Shown: positions 8,037-16,638, numbered from the stretch's first letter. The stretch is DNA of 19,282 nucleotides from Puniceicoccales bacterium (GCA_031268545.1 JAIRXD010000041.1:1-19282); one strand, 5' to 3'. Translations and numbers: made by a program. The notes: generated by a model from the sequence alone, not told the origin.

Positions 8037-9053
8037 CTACTCACCAATAAGCCTATTTGGTATCAGATAATTTTTAACATAATCAACCACCGCATCGCTC
8101 AGCCCTGTCATGGATTTAGTATAGCCTAGCTTTCTCAATTTCCCTAGATCCGCCCTAGTATAATATTGGTATCCATGGACCAGATGCCCGGGCATATCTA
8201 TAAAATCTATTGTAACAGGTCGATTCAGGACTTTAAAAATAGGTGTCACCAATTCAATCCAACTGTGGGCCTCACCGGAACCAGCATTGAATAGGCCACC
8301 GGTGGGACTGCCATCCATTGCCGAGTCTACCATCGCCAGGAATAGAGTAATATCCACTGCATCCTTCACATAGAGAAAATCTCTGAGTTGTTCTCCATCT
8401 TTATAATCGGACCTATGGCTACGGAATAGGGTTACCATACCATTGGTGATGATCTGATTATATGCCCTATTAACCATACTGATCATGGTCCCCTTGTGGT
8501 TCTCATTGGGTCCAAAAACATTAAAATATTTTAATCCATAAATTTTATCTAAAAATTTCTGACGTTTGGCATAACAGTCGAATAAATGTTTCGAGTAGCC
8601 ATACATGTTCAGCGGCCGGAGAGAATAGAGATTTTCATCATCGTCGGACATTCCCTGGCTTCCGTCGCCATAGGTTGCCGCCGACGAAGCGTATACGAAC
8701 CTGCAGTCATTGGCCATTGCAAATTTCGCCAACACCTTCGTATACTCAAAATTATTCCTTATCAAATAATCGCAATCTGATTCCGTTGTACTTGCACAGG
8801 CTCCGAGGTGAAATATGGTCCTTATATCATTTAGGGCTATACTATTAGTAGATATCTGGGCCAACAACTCATCGGCATCAACGTAATCGTTGAAGCGCAA
8901 TGGAATCATATTTTTAAATTTATTATCTTTACCCAATCGGTCACAGACCACTAGGTTTTCTAGCCCTCTATTATTTAACTCCCATATTAGCACACTTCCG
9001 ATAAAACCAGCACCACCGGTTATCAATATTTTGCCATCAGAAAGATTTCTCAT
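8037..9053 (-). CDS. hldD: ADP-L-glycero-D-manno-heptose 6-epimerase
   Basis: HldD inverts C6 of ADP-D-glycero-D-manno-heptose to give the L-glycero form used for the LPS inner core. It is a cytoplasmic NADP-dependent short-chain dehydrogenase fold enzyme. The Rossmann motif GGAGFIGS is at residues 13-20. HLGACASTTE (82-91) is the characteristic HldD segment, and the catalytic YxxxK is Tyr151-Lys155 in NMYGYSKHLFD. FNVFGPNE and FRSHRSDYKDGEQLRDFLYV, shown here in two parts (residues 187-194 and 216-235), are also as in HldD. Length (338) is slightly above E. coli HldD (310), mostly through an N-terminal extension. It starts 5 bases after the msbA stop, so the two LPS genes are in one operon. 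Confidence 0.92.
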   Translation of the reverse strand: MRNLSDGKILITGGAGFIGSVLIWELNNRGLENLVVCDRLGKDNKFKNMIPLRFNDYVDADELLAQISTNSIALNDIRTIFHLGACASTTESDCDYLIRNNFEYTKVLAKFAMANDCRFVYASSAATYGDGSQGMSDDDENLYSLRPLNMYGYSKHLFDCYAKRQKFLDKIYGLKYFNVFGPNENHKGTMISMVNRAYNQIITNGMVTLFRSHRSDYKDGEQLRDFLYVKDAVDITLFLAMVDSAMDGSPTGGLFNAGSGEAHSWIELVTPIFKVLNRPVTIDFIDMPGHLVHGYQYYTRADLGKLRKLGYTKSMTGLSDAVVDYVKNYLIPNRLIGE

Positions 9054-9058
9054 AGTAT

Positions 9059-10819
9059 CTATTTTTTTAAATTTTGGTTATCGTAGAGATGCTTATATAT
9101 GGAAGTCTTCAGGTTTAATAATTCCTCCGGCGTGCCCATTTCTGCCACCTTGCCGTTGTCCAGTACAACGACCTGATCGACGATGGACATCATACTAAAT
9201 CTATGGGAGATAATTACCACTGTACGGTTTTTAACCAACTCTTTTATAGCTTTATAAACCTTGCGTTCGCTGTCAGAATCTAATGCCGAAGTAGCTTCGT
9301 CTAAAATCAATATTTGTGAATCTCTCAAAAATGCCCGAGTCAATGCCAGTCTCTGCTTTTGCCCACCGGATAAAAAATTACCATCTTCACCTATAATTGT
9401 ATCGTAACCGTTCTCTAATTTTTCTATAAAATCATGGGCAAAGGCCTTCTTTGCCGCGGCTATAACATCATCCCGGCTGGCAGACAGATCTCCCCAGATT
9501 ATATTATTAAACACCGTATCATTTACCAGGACAGGCTCCTGGGGAACAATGGCTATGTTTTTCCGTAAATCCTTTACTGCCATGTCTCTCACATCTATGC
9601 CATCGATGCTCACCGAACCTGCGGTGACATCATAAAACCTCATAATTAGATTTGCTAGGGTGGATTTCCCGATACCACTATGCCCGGCAATGGCATATAT
9701 TTTTGCACTCTCCAACTCCAAATTCATGCCATTAAAGATATTTTTATCATCGGCATAGGAAAATTTTACGTTATCAAAATTTATCCGACCTCTCAATCGG
9801 CCAACCTTAGCTGGATAGATCAGGTCTTTTATGGATTCCGAAGCATTTAGTATATCTTCAATTCTATCTATGCCAGCCATAGCTTCCTGAATCTTACCAT
9901 TCAGCCAACCAATTCTCTTTACCGGTTCGTAGCTAATATACAATGCGCCACATAATGATAAAAAAATGTCAGCCTTGATTCCCTTCTCATATAGGTAGAA
10001 CATGGCAATACCAACACCCAGAGAGGCGATAATTTCAACCATCGGAGATATCAATACATTATATTTCACAACCTTGAGAAATGCATCAGAAAAATCATGG
10101 CAGGCCAACCTGTACTTGGAGGTTGAATAGCTTTCCAGGCAAAATGCTCTTATCTCTTTTATTGCAGCCAAATTATGATTTAGATTATTGATAATCTTAG
10201 CCGTCTCGCTTTGCATTTTACTAGATTTTTCCCTGAGTTTCCTTCCAAATTTACGTATGGGCAGAATAATCACCGGAATAGCCAGCAAAAATAACATCAA
10301 TATGGCCAAATTGGCTTGACGAAAACAAAGATAAATCAGAAAACCAACTGCACCAAGTAGTGTCACCGGCTGTTTTATCAGATCATGCGAAATTTCCATC
10401 AGCGTATTCTGTATAATGGTCGTACTATTGATGGATCGAGAAATAAGGTCGCTGGGCGGTATATGGTGAAAATAGGACAATGGCAGCCTTTGCATTTTTT
10501 TAAATATCAGGACACGAATTTCCTGGACTATTTTTTGCCCACAGAATGCTATGAAATAGGAACTTATTATCGATGAAATTCCTCTAACTGTCATCACTAT
10601 AAATGGCAACATGCAAAATAGCGCAATGACCAAAGGTGAAACATCTGGTTGATTAAATACTTTATCCGAAGCAACTTTTATGACCAATGGTATTCCTAGG
10701 CCACTGGCTATACCGGTAACAGCACCGAATAAGGTCGCCATAACCATCTCTGCTCCAGCGCCTTTTAAATATTTCAGATATTTGAATATCCCATGTACTC
10801 CATAATTATTACTACTCAT
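9059..10819 (-). CDS. msbA: MsbA-type lipid A/multidrug ABC exporter
   Basis: The 586-residue protein fuses a six-helix exporter domain (about 20-310) to an ABC ATPase (about 345-580), as in the MsbA dimer that flips lipid A-core across the inner membrane. ATPase motifs are complete: Walker A GHSGIGKST (379-387), Q-loop Gln427, signature LSGGQKQR (483-490), Walker B ILILDE (503-508) and His539. The length equals E. coli MsbA within a few residues. The next gene is hldD at 5 bases, and LPS genes lie around it, so the lipid A role is more likely than general drug export. That assignment is from context; other MsbA-like exporters share these motifs. An 88-base gap separates it from prmA upstream. 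Confidence 0.85.
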   Translation of the reverse strand: MSSNNYGVHGIFKYLKYLKGAGAEMVMATLFGAVTGIASGLGIPLVIKVASDKVFNQPDVSPLVIALFCMLPFIVMTVRGISSIISSYFIAFCGQKIVQEIRVLIFKKMQRLPLSYFHHIPPSDLISRSINSTTIIQNTLMEISHDLIKQPVTLLGAVGFLIYLCFRQANLAILMLFLLAIPVIILPIRKFGRKLREKSSKMQSETAKIINNLNHNLAAIKEIRAFCLESYSTSKYRLACHDFSDAFLKVVKYNVLISPMVEIIASLGVGIAMFYLYEKGIKADIFLSLCGALYISYEPVKRIGWLNGKIQEAMAGIDRIEDILNASESIKDLIYPAKVGRLRGRINFDNVKFSYADDKNIFNGMNLELESAKIYAIAGHSGIGKSTLANLIMRFYDVTAGSVSIDGIDVRDMAVKDLRKNIAIVPQEPVLVNDTVFNNIIWGDLSASRDDVIAAAKKAFAHDFIEKLENGYDTIIGEDGNFLSGGQKQRLALTRAFLRDSQILILDEATSALDSDSERKVYKAIKELVKNRTVVIISHRFSMMSIVDQVVVLDNGKVAEMGTPEELLNLKTSIYKHLYDNQNLKK

Positions 10820-10907
10820 GAGAAAACATCAGGCGGCCATAATATACCAGCCATTACCAATCAATTGTCCAGTGTCTTTTTAACATATTAATCTGTCCAC
10901 GGTGAAA

Positions 10908-11783
10908 TTACCCTCTCATATAACAAATTTCTATCCATGCTCCATTTTTTCTTTCGCTGATCATAAATGAATCCCAATATCTCTTTACCAGTGGGTCGAA
11001 GGTATCTTTAACCATCATGCCTTCTTCTATCAATATGCCGCTGAGTGAAAGCATGCCATACTGTTTAACCGTATTCACTAGGATGGAGGCGCTCTCTATC
11101 AATGTAGGAGCCAATATATTAGCGCAGATTAGGTCAGACTGATGACCTAGTATACACTCCTGTATATTGCCCACCGAAAATTCAATACCACCGGAAATGC
11201 CATTTATTTTAGCATTTTTTCGGCTAATTTTTACCGCATGATCATCCACATCGAATCCATATACATCGGCCATGCCAAATTTTGCTGCGGCCAGCGATAG
11301 TATACCTGAACCGCACCCCACATCTATGAAATTTTTTAGAAACAACACATCTCGGAATAGATTTTTGAAATCCGTTATTCTAGCCAAACATAATTTCGTT
11401 GTCTCATGGGCTCCAGTACCAAAGGCCATCTCGGAATCTATGTAGACAGCTACCTCTTTCTCTGGCACCTGGTAGGTCTCTTTTTCCCACAGTGGAACGA
11501 TATGTAATTTGCCAATACTGAATGGGGTTAAAAATTTTTTATATTCATTGGCCCAATCTTTTTTCAGGATCTTTTCCACCTGAAACATGCCGAGGTTCAG
11601 CGAAGGAAACTCACTGGTAATCACTGCGATATCCTCGGTAGTGACTTTCTGAAAATATCCACTCAGTGTAATACCACTGTCTTCGGTCTCAATGACCCAC
11701 TCAGACAATTGCTTGCCATGGATGAAATCACTTATTTTATCTGCCATATCCTCGGATGGTAATTTAACAAATGCCCTCTCCAC
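10908..11783 (-). CDS. prmA: Ribosomal protein L11 methyltransferase
   Basis: PrmA trimethylates ribosomal protein L11 with S-adenosylmethionine. The 291-residue length is as in E. coli (293). The N-terminal domain is weakly conserved, as usual. The linker and the catalytic domain show LPLWEK-like HIVPLWEK, then MAFGTGAHETTK (119-130), the SAM loop FIDVGCGSGILSLAAAKFG (152-170) and NILAPTLIE. The start is GTG 11783, one base after the rpe stop, which indicates tight coupling; no better start exists in this frame. It has no obvious lesions. Confidence 0.95.
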   Translation of the reverse strand: MERAFVKLPSEDMADKISDFIHGKQLSEWVIETEDSGITLSGYFQKVTTEDIAVITSEFPSLNLGMFQVEKILKKDWANEYKKFLTPFSIGKLHIVPLWEKETYQVPEKEVAVYIDSEMAFGTGAHETTKLCLARITDFKNLFRDVLFLKNFIDVGCGSGILSLAAAKFGMADVYGFDVDDHAVKISRKNAKINGISGGIEFSVGNIQECILGHQSDLICANILAPTLIESASILVNTVKQYGMLSLSGILIEEGMMVKDTFDPLVKRYWDSFMISERKNGAWIEICYMRG

Positions 11784-11784
11784 T

Positions 11785-12438
11785 TTATATTACTTTCATA
11801 TTTTTAATAAAGCAACGCTTATTCTCTGCCTCAAAAAAGGATGTCCCAACAACAAGTATGTCTGCACCGGCACCATAGCATACATGACTATTAGCTCCGT
11901 TAATGCCGCCGTCAACCTCTATAAGATATTTTAGGTCATTTATTTTTCTAAATGCTGCCAAATGCTCTACTTTACTGATGGTTGATGGTTTAAATTTTTG
12001 ACCACAAAATCCAGGCCATACGGACATAACCACCACTACGTCAACCTGATCAAGGTAGTTAACAATCTCATCCACAGCAGTTTCTGGGTTTATTGCCAGA
12101 CCAATCCGCCGGTTAGCTGCCTTTATGTCATCGAAAATCGATCTAATATTTCCAGAACATTCGGCATGGATCGTCAGGCGGTCGGAACCTGCATCGATAA
12201 ATTTTTTTACAAAATTTCCGGGATTCATCAGCATCAAATGACTGTCAAAAAACAAATCGCTTCTGGCTCTAAGTTCTGCAACAGTTTCCGGCCCAAAACT
12301 CAAATTTGGCACCAGATGCCCATCCATTATATCTAGATGCACAATACCAGCTCCACTTTCAGCTATGGTATTCAGACCCGCCAGTAGATTGGAATGATTA
12401 CCGGCAAATAGGGACGGAGCTATCATCTTTTGATGCAT
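11785..12438 (-). CDS. rpe: Ribulose-phosphate 3-epimerase
   Basis: Rpe interconverts ribulose 5-phosphate and xylulose 5-phosphate in the pentose phosphate pathway. It is a TIM-barrel metal enzyme of 217 residues, the normal size. Active-site marks are HLDIMDGHLVPNLSFGP (34-50) with the catalytic Asp36, the metal-binding His in DSHLML (His67), and IEVDGGIN with the second catalytic Asp176. The flexible loop usually written MSVNPGFGGQ reads MSVWPGFCGQ here, with Trp and Cys replacing Asn and Gly. The ATG at 12438 lies 41 bases inside the preceding lipoprotein gene; Met5 (12426) is an alternative start and directly precedes the conserved IAPSLFA. Confidence 0.95.
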   Translation of the reverse strand: MHQKMIAPSLFAGNHSNLLAGLNTIAESGAGIVHLDIMDGHLVPNLSFGPETVAELRARSDLFFDSHLMLMNPGNFVKKFIDAGSDRLTIHAECSGNIRSIFDDIKAANRRIGLAINPETAVDEIVNYLDQVDVVVVMSVWPGFCGQKFKPSTISKVEHLAAFRKINDLKYLIEVDGGINGANSHVCYGAGADILVVGTSFFEAENKRCFIKNMKVI

Positions 12439-12967
12439 AATCTATCCATGGATGCCCAACCAAGTTTACAATTTTATTTACCAATTCATCGCAAAGTTTT
12501 GGCATAACCTGGTACCTTCGGGATGAATAATTGCCGTCAGACAGCAGATCCATTTCAACGGAAACCACTTCATTGGTAAAATATTCCCTACCAGTTTTCC
12601 CATCGATGAGACTGCAGGTAGCCCTGAGGGAAATGGCTAAATAGGAAGCCAATTCGGTATCACTGCTGGATGTGGCCGAGGTTTTCTGATCGGAGGCCAA
12701 GACAACCACATTCAAAATGGCATCAGCATCAGTTTCACCGGATAGTACCAATCTGCTATCTCTGGCAAATCCGTCGCCTAGCTTTCGAGTGATAAGAGCC
12801 TGGATTTGTGGCACAAATGATTCATTGCCAACGATTTTAACACATATGCTCTCAAATGGCAACGGCTCACTTTTCCCCAGATGATAGGTTGAGGTACATC
12901 CGGCCAATAGCAGGACTGGAAATATCGCACAATATGATAAAAAATTCAGCATCAATTCGGTGGACAT
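12398..12967 (-). CDS. LptE-like LPS-assembly lipoprotein
   Basis: The 189-residue product has a lipoprotein signal (hydrophobic FLSYCAIFPVLLLAGC with Cys24). The mature part has STYHLGKSEPLPFESICVKIVGNESF, given in the protein as two stretches at 26-37 and 38-51, then PQIQALITRKLGDGFARDSRLVL and a beta-rich DADAILNVVVL region. This layout (YHLG start, N-terminal strand with a small helix, then ADAxLxG-type strand) is that of LptE, which plugs the LptD barrel that inserts LPS in the outer membrane. Sequence similarity in this family is low, so the name rests on pattern and on the LPS and BamD neighbours. A start at Met6 (12952) would give a shorter, more usual signal peptide. Its last 41 bases overlap rpe. 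Confidence 0.6.
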   Translation of the reverse strand: MSTELMLNFLSYCAIFPVLLLAGCTSTYHLGKSEPLPFESICVKIVGNESFVPQIQALITRKLGDGFARDSRLVLSGETDADAILNVVVLASDQKTSATSSSDTELASYLAISLRATCSLIDGKTGREYFTNEVVSVEMDLLSDGNYSSRRYQVMPKLCDELVNKIVNLVGHPWIDYASKDDSSVPICR

Positions 12968-12970
12968 ATA

Positions 12971-13048
12971 TCATTCGTAACCATTCCCATCCTCTGTTTT
13001 ATCATCTTTAGATTCATCATCTTCGGCTTCGTTGGTGCTAAATAACAT
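12971..13048 (-). CDS. 25-codon acidic reading frame between the bamD-like and lptE-like genes
   Basis: ATG 13048 to TGA 12971 encodes MLFSTNEAEDDESKDDKTED followed by GNGYE. It overlaps the end of the bamD-like gene by 11 bases and stops 3 bases before the lptE-like ATG, in the same frame as that gene. Composition (Glu/Asp/Lys/Thr) matches the hydrophilic C-terminal tail of the bamD-like protein. It may be the real C-terminus of that protein displaced by one extra A in the run of five A at 13048-13052, or a tiny separate gene. There is a GGTGG five to six bases before the ATG. I favour the displaced tail. Confidence 0.35.
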   Translation of the reverse strand: MLFSTNEAEDDESKDDKTEDGNGYE

Positions 13049-14270
13049 TTTTACCACCGACTTCTAGGATTTTTTCGGTTTTATTCTTCTGATCGACAAC
13101 AGATTTTTCCCCATCCTGAGCTGGTTTTATCGAATCATCACCTTTGGCAGATTGATCTACCCCTGACTCGGCCAAAGAACTACTGGCTGCATCGATCTGG
13201 GGCATAGCAACCTCCGGAATATCTACACAGCCATTTTTGGCCCATTCCGATATATTATGCTCTTTATATTTTCTAAATAGGAAATCTACTGATGTTTTGA
13301 GCGGAGGCACTCCATTGATTAGATCGTCCATTTTAGCTCTGGCTTCGACCTTTAGCTCATCCTTACAATTTATCTCAGACGCGACTTTATACATGCTATA
13401 GGCCGCCTCAGGATTATGCTTAGCATTGTAGTAAAAATCACCGATATTGATATCGACTTTTACTAGCCCTGCCAATAATTTATCAACCTGTTCCTTGGCA
13501 AAATCGACCATCCCATGGGTTGGAAATATAACAATAAAGTCGCTGTAGTAATTAAGGGCAAGGCAAACCGCCTTCTGGTCATAGTCAGGACCCTTTCCCA
13601 GGGATTGATACATACCGGCCATTGCCAGATATGCATCAGGTAACAGAGCAGAAGTCGGGTACTCATCTATTAGCCGATCCAAGGCTGCAAAGGCCAAATC
13701 ATATTTCTTAGCCCTTCTGTGGATCTTATATATATTGAAAAGAGACTCCTGGGCCTTGCAGGTAAATGGCGCATTTTTTATAACCTTTTCGTAGTATTTC
13801 ACAGAAGAGTTACGACTTTTAAAGCCAGGGATGATACCAAAATAATAAGGCCTTTCACCACTATGTAACGACTTGGCCACTTCATACTGCTTTTCCACTG
13901 CTGCCTTGAAAAGTGGACTATTATTGTGTTTTAGTATTATATTATTAAAGGAATTACAGGCATTATCATATTGATGCTTATTGAGATAAATTTCACCCAT
14001 CAGGAACAATGCTTCGGCTATAATCGATGAATTTTGGTGTTTCTTTACAATATCGTCACATATTTTGAGAGCACCTTTTTTATCGCCACAGCTATAACAA
14101 TTTTCTGCTTCTCTAAACCTTTCTACGATGGCTATATCATCATAGACTTTTCTATTCCTAGCCCTTCTAGCTCGGCGACTGCTACCCGAATCTACCTCCT
14201 TGGGAGTCGTACAGGAAGTGACCAGGATACATAACATTAGAGATAAAAAAACAAAACGCTTATTTAACAT
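13038..14270 (-). CDS. BamD-like outer-membrane assembly lipoprotein with TPR repeats
   Basis: The 410-residue protein begins with a lipoprotein signal ending in LVTSC (Cys20). A linker rich in Arg follows, then tetratricopeptide-like repeats from about 50 to 320. Examples are ERFREAENCYSCGDKKGALK, AEALFLMGEIYLNKHQYDNA and AYLAMAGMYQSLGKGPDYDQ. The layout of a lipoprotein with tandem TPRs, ending in a VDINIGDFYYNAKHNPEAAY segment that corresponds to the BamD VARYYLKRGAYxAA motif, supports a BamD-like role in beta-barrel protein insertion. It is much longer than E. coli BamD (245), owing to extra repeats and a polar C-terminal tail after about 330. That tail may be cut short by a frameshift (see the acidic frame at 12971-13048). 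Confidence 0.65.
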   Translation of the reverse strand: MLNKRFVFLSLMLCILVTSCTTPKEVDSGSSRRARRARNRKVYDDIAIVERFREAENCYSCGDKKGALKICDDIVKKHQNSSIIAEALFLMGEIYLNKHQYDNACNSFNNIILKHNNSPLFKAAVEKQYEVAKSLHSGERPYYFGIIPGFKSRNSSVKYYEKVIKNAPFTCKAQESLFNIYKIHRRAKKYDLAFAALDRLIDEYPTSALLPDAYLAMAGMYQSLGKGPDYDQKAVCLALNYYSDFIVIFPTHGMVDFAKEQVDKLLAGLVKVDINIGDFYYNAKHNPEAAYSMYKVASEINCKDELKVEARAKMDDLINGVPPLKTSVDFLFRKYKEHNISEWAKNGCVDIPEVAMPQIDAASSSLAESGVDQSAKGDDSIKPAQDGEKSVVDQKNKTEKILEVGGKNVI

Positions 14271-14334
14271 TAGGGTAATTTATTAATTCTATTATCTGCA
14301 GTAAAATTACCAATTATATATTCTCAACTAAAAA

Positions 14335-15321
14335 TTACTTCCATTTTATAATAGATGCTCCCCAGGTCATTCCGGCACCAAAGGCCACAAGTAAAATCAA
14401 ATCTCCGGCCTTGATTTTTCCACTACTGATAGCCTCATTCAACGCAATGGGTATCGATGCTGCCGATGTATTGGCCCGGCGGTTTAGATTACAAAATAAC
14501 CGATCTCGGTTAATATTAGCCCGTTCGGCAACCATATTTATTATTCTCATATTAGCCTGATGGGGAATCACCAATGCCACATCATCGACGGTCAGGTCAT
14601 TGCGTTTCAGGATGATATTTATGGATTCTCCCATGTATTTTATGGCATTGCGGAATACCTCACGGCCATCCATTTTTATATAGTGGTTTCTGGCTTTAAT
14701 TGTCCCTTCGGAGGCCGGCCTGGCCGAACCGCCAGCAGGTATGGTCAATAGATTGGCACCGGATCCATCGGCCCCAATGAACACATCCAAGATACCATTA
14801 TGGTCACCTTTGCTCACAATGACTGCTCCGGCTCCATCGCCAAATAAAACACAGGTCGATCGATCTTCCCAGTCAACCATTGCAGATAATTTTTCGCTAC
14901 CAATAATCAGGATATTTTTATAATTCTTGCTTCCAAGTAGGAAATTACGGGCCAATTCCAAGATATACATGAATCCCGAACAGGCTGCACCTACATCCAT
15001 GGCCGGAATGGGCCTACAGCCCAGAAGTTTTTGCACAATACAGGCCGTTGAGGGACAGATCATATCCGGAGCCATGGTTGCTAGTATTACCATATCCACA
15101 TCCGCTGAAGTTAGATTTGCATCGGCTAATGCGGCCCTGGCTGCCATGAAACCCATATATGATGTCGTTTCGGCTTCGGACGCAATATGCCTAGATTCTA
15201 TGCCAGTCCGTTCAACTATCCATTCATTCGAGGTATCGACGGTTTTGGCAATATCTTGATTTGTTAAAATTTTTTCCGGCAGATAGGATCCAGTTCCACT
15301 TATATAAATAGCTTCGGACAT
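14335..15321 (-). CDS. fabH: Beta-ketoacyl-ACP synthase III
   Basis: FabH condenses acetyl-CoA with malonyl-ACP to start type II fatty-acid synthesis. The length of 328 residues is normal. The catalytic triad is visible: Cys114 in VGAACSGFMY, His254 in PHQAN, and Asn284 in NRRANTSAASIP, where the usual Tyr-Gly before Asn is Arg-Ala. The N-terminus ISGTGSYLPEKILTNQDIA and the end LLVAFGAGMTWGA are as in FabH. It follows plsX by 48 bases. The rpmF-plsX-fabH order is widespread in bacteria and couples fatty-acid and phospholipid synthesis with ribosome output. Confidence 0.97.
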   Translation of the reverse strand: MSEAIYISGTGSYLPEKILTNQDIAKTVDTSNEWIVERTGIESRHIASEAETTSYMGFMAARAALADANLTSADVDMVILATMAPDMICPSTACIVQKLLGCRPIPAMDVGAACSGFMYILELARNFLLGSKNYKNILIIGSEKLSAMVDWEDRSTCVLFGDGAGAVIVSKGDHNGILDVFIGADGSGANLLTIPAGGSARPASEGTIKARNHYIKMDGREVFRNAIKYMGESINIILKRNDLTVDDVALVIPHQANMRIINMVAERANINRDRLFCNLNRRANTSAASIPIALNEAISSGKIKAGDLILLVAFGAGMTWGASIIKWK

Positions 15322-15369
15322 GACCTCGTCGATAATTCAGTACAATCTTATTTTTACAAGCAATAAAAC

Positions 15370-16407
15370 CTAATGGCCGATAATCTCATTGGTTTTTGCA
15401 ATTAAATCTATTTCCATTTCACTTATATTGCTGATTGAAAGATCCGAAGCTATTCTAACAGCGTTTTTGATGGTGTTTCTATTACTAGATCCATGGGCTT
15501 TCAGGACGATTCCCTTTAGACCAAGCAAAGGCGCTGCGCCATATTTTTCCGGATTCAACTTAGATTTCAAATCCTGGAAAGCTCCTCTGGCCAGCAAAGC
15601 CCCAAGCATGCGAAGAGGATTTTTTCTAATTTCATATTTTATTCCATTGGCCAGCGTAAAAACAACACCTTCCAAAGCTTTCAGCAATACATTTCCAACA
15701 AAACCATCGCATACGACAACGTCAGCATAATTATCAAAGAGCTGAAATCCTTCTATTAACCCAATGTAGGAAATGATGCCGTCCATTTTTTTTAGAATTT
15801 CATGGGCCAATTGGGTTAGATCATTGCCTTTACCCTCCTCTGTTCCTATGGTCATGAGGGCAACCCTTGGCTTCTCAATCCCCAATATGGATTTACAATA
15901 TACCGAGGCAAGCACGGCATTGTGCGCCATATTTATAACCGTTGAATTTGGATTGGCTCCCACATCTACCAGCACAAAGCGACCATTCAGGGATGGCATG
16001 ATTGAAGCCAGCGCCGGCCTATCTATTCCATCCTTCATCCGAATTTTCAATGTACTTCCGGCCATCAAGCTGCCGGTATTCCCACAACTTAACATGGCCG
16101 AAGCAGAACCATTTTTCACCAACTCTATGGCCCTAAGCATAGAGGAATCTTTTTTTTGTTTTAATGCAACTAACGGCTTCTCCTCCATACCGATAACCTC
16201 CGAGGCATGAACAATGGAAACCCTATCGACATATCTGGATCCATGGGTTGCTATACACCTGTTAATAATCCCACTGTCGCCGACCAATGCTATATCAGCC
16301 AAATCGCTATATGTATCCATGGCAGCCAAAACGCCAAGAATTAATTCATCGGGCCCTGCGTCAGAGCCCATCACATCAATGGCTACCGACCTACCAGAAC
16401 TATGCAT
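15370..16407 (-). CDS. plsX: Phosphate acyltransferase PlsX
   Basis: PlsX converts acyl-ACP to acyl-phosphate, which PlsY uses to acylate glycerol 3-phosphate, the first step of phospholipid synthesis. It is a peripheral membrane enzyme. The protein has the family segments VAIDVMGSDAGPDELILGVL (8-27), SAMLSCGNTGSLMAGS, RPALASIMPS, VDVGANPNS, GTEEGKGNDLT, VVCDGFVGNVLLKALEG and GAAPLLGLKG. The length of 345 is typical. It starts at ATG 16407, 14 bases after the rpmF stop, with fabH next. Confidence 0.97.
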   Translation of the reverse strand: MHSSGRSVAIDVMGSDAGPDELILGVLAAMDTYSDLADIALVGDSGIINRCIATHGSRYVDRVSIVHASEVIGMEEKPLVALKQKKDSSMLRAIELVKNGSASAMLSCGNTGSLMAGSTLKIRMKDGIDRPALASIMPSLNGRFVLVDVGANPNSTVINMAHNAVLASVYCKSILGIEKPRVALMTIGTEEGKGNDLTQLAHEILKKMDGIISYIGLIEGFQLFDNYADVVVCDGFVGNVLLKALEGVVFTLANGIKYEIRKNPLRMLGALLARGAFQDLKSKLNPEKYGAAPLLGLKGIVLKAHGSSNRNTIKNAVRIASDLSISNISEMEIDLIAKTNEIIGH

Positions 16408-16421
16408 TAGAAGTTTGAGAA

Positions 16422-16610
16422 TTATTCGGAATCATCATCGAATTCAATGACCTGTCTTCCTCTGTAAATTCCATTTTCCGGGTTCACATAATGAGGCCTA
16501 AACAGGGTGCCATCCGATTTATCCACAGAAAACTGTGGCGCAATAAATTTATGAGCTCCACGCCTTTTGCGACTTCTCTGCTTAGATTGTTTTCTTTTTG
16601 GTTGCGCCAT
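16422..16610 (-). CDS. rpmF: Ribosomal protein L32, cysteine-free form
   Basis: This 62-residue basic protein starts MAQPKRKQSKQRSRKRRGAH, the L32 signature, and has the C-terminal HYVNPENGIYRGRQVI that matches the usual HxVCPxCGYYxGRxV region. None of the four zinc-binding Cys residues of C+ L32 is present, so it is a zinc-independent form. An acidic tail EFDDDSE ends it. ATG 16610 has AGGA at 16619-16622, eight bases upstream, one of the better ribosome sites in the window. plsX follows 14 bases later. The yceD gene that often precedes rpmF is absent; a divergent prepilin-like gene stands there instead. Confidence 0.95.
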   Translation of the reverse strand: MAQPKRKQSKQRSRKRRGAHKFIAPQFSVDKSDGTLFRPHYVNPENGIYRGRQVIEFDDDSE

Positions 16611-16638
16611 CTGTAATTTCCTATAATAATTTCCGTTG

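Noticed and set aside
15773-16210. 145-codon plus-strand frame opposite plsX.
   Set aside because: plsX is unambiguous on the other strand; the antisense frame has no start context and no recognisable domain.
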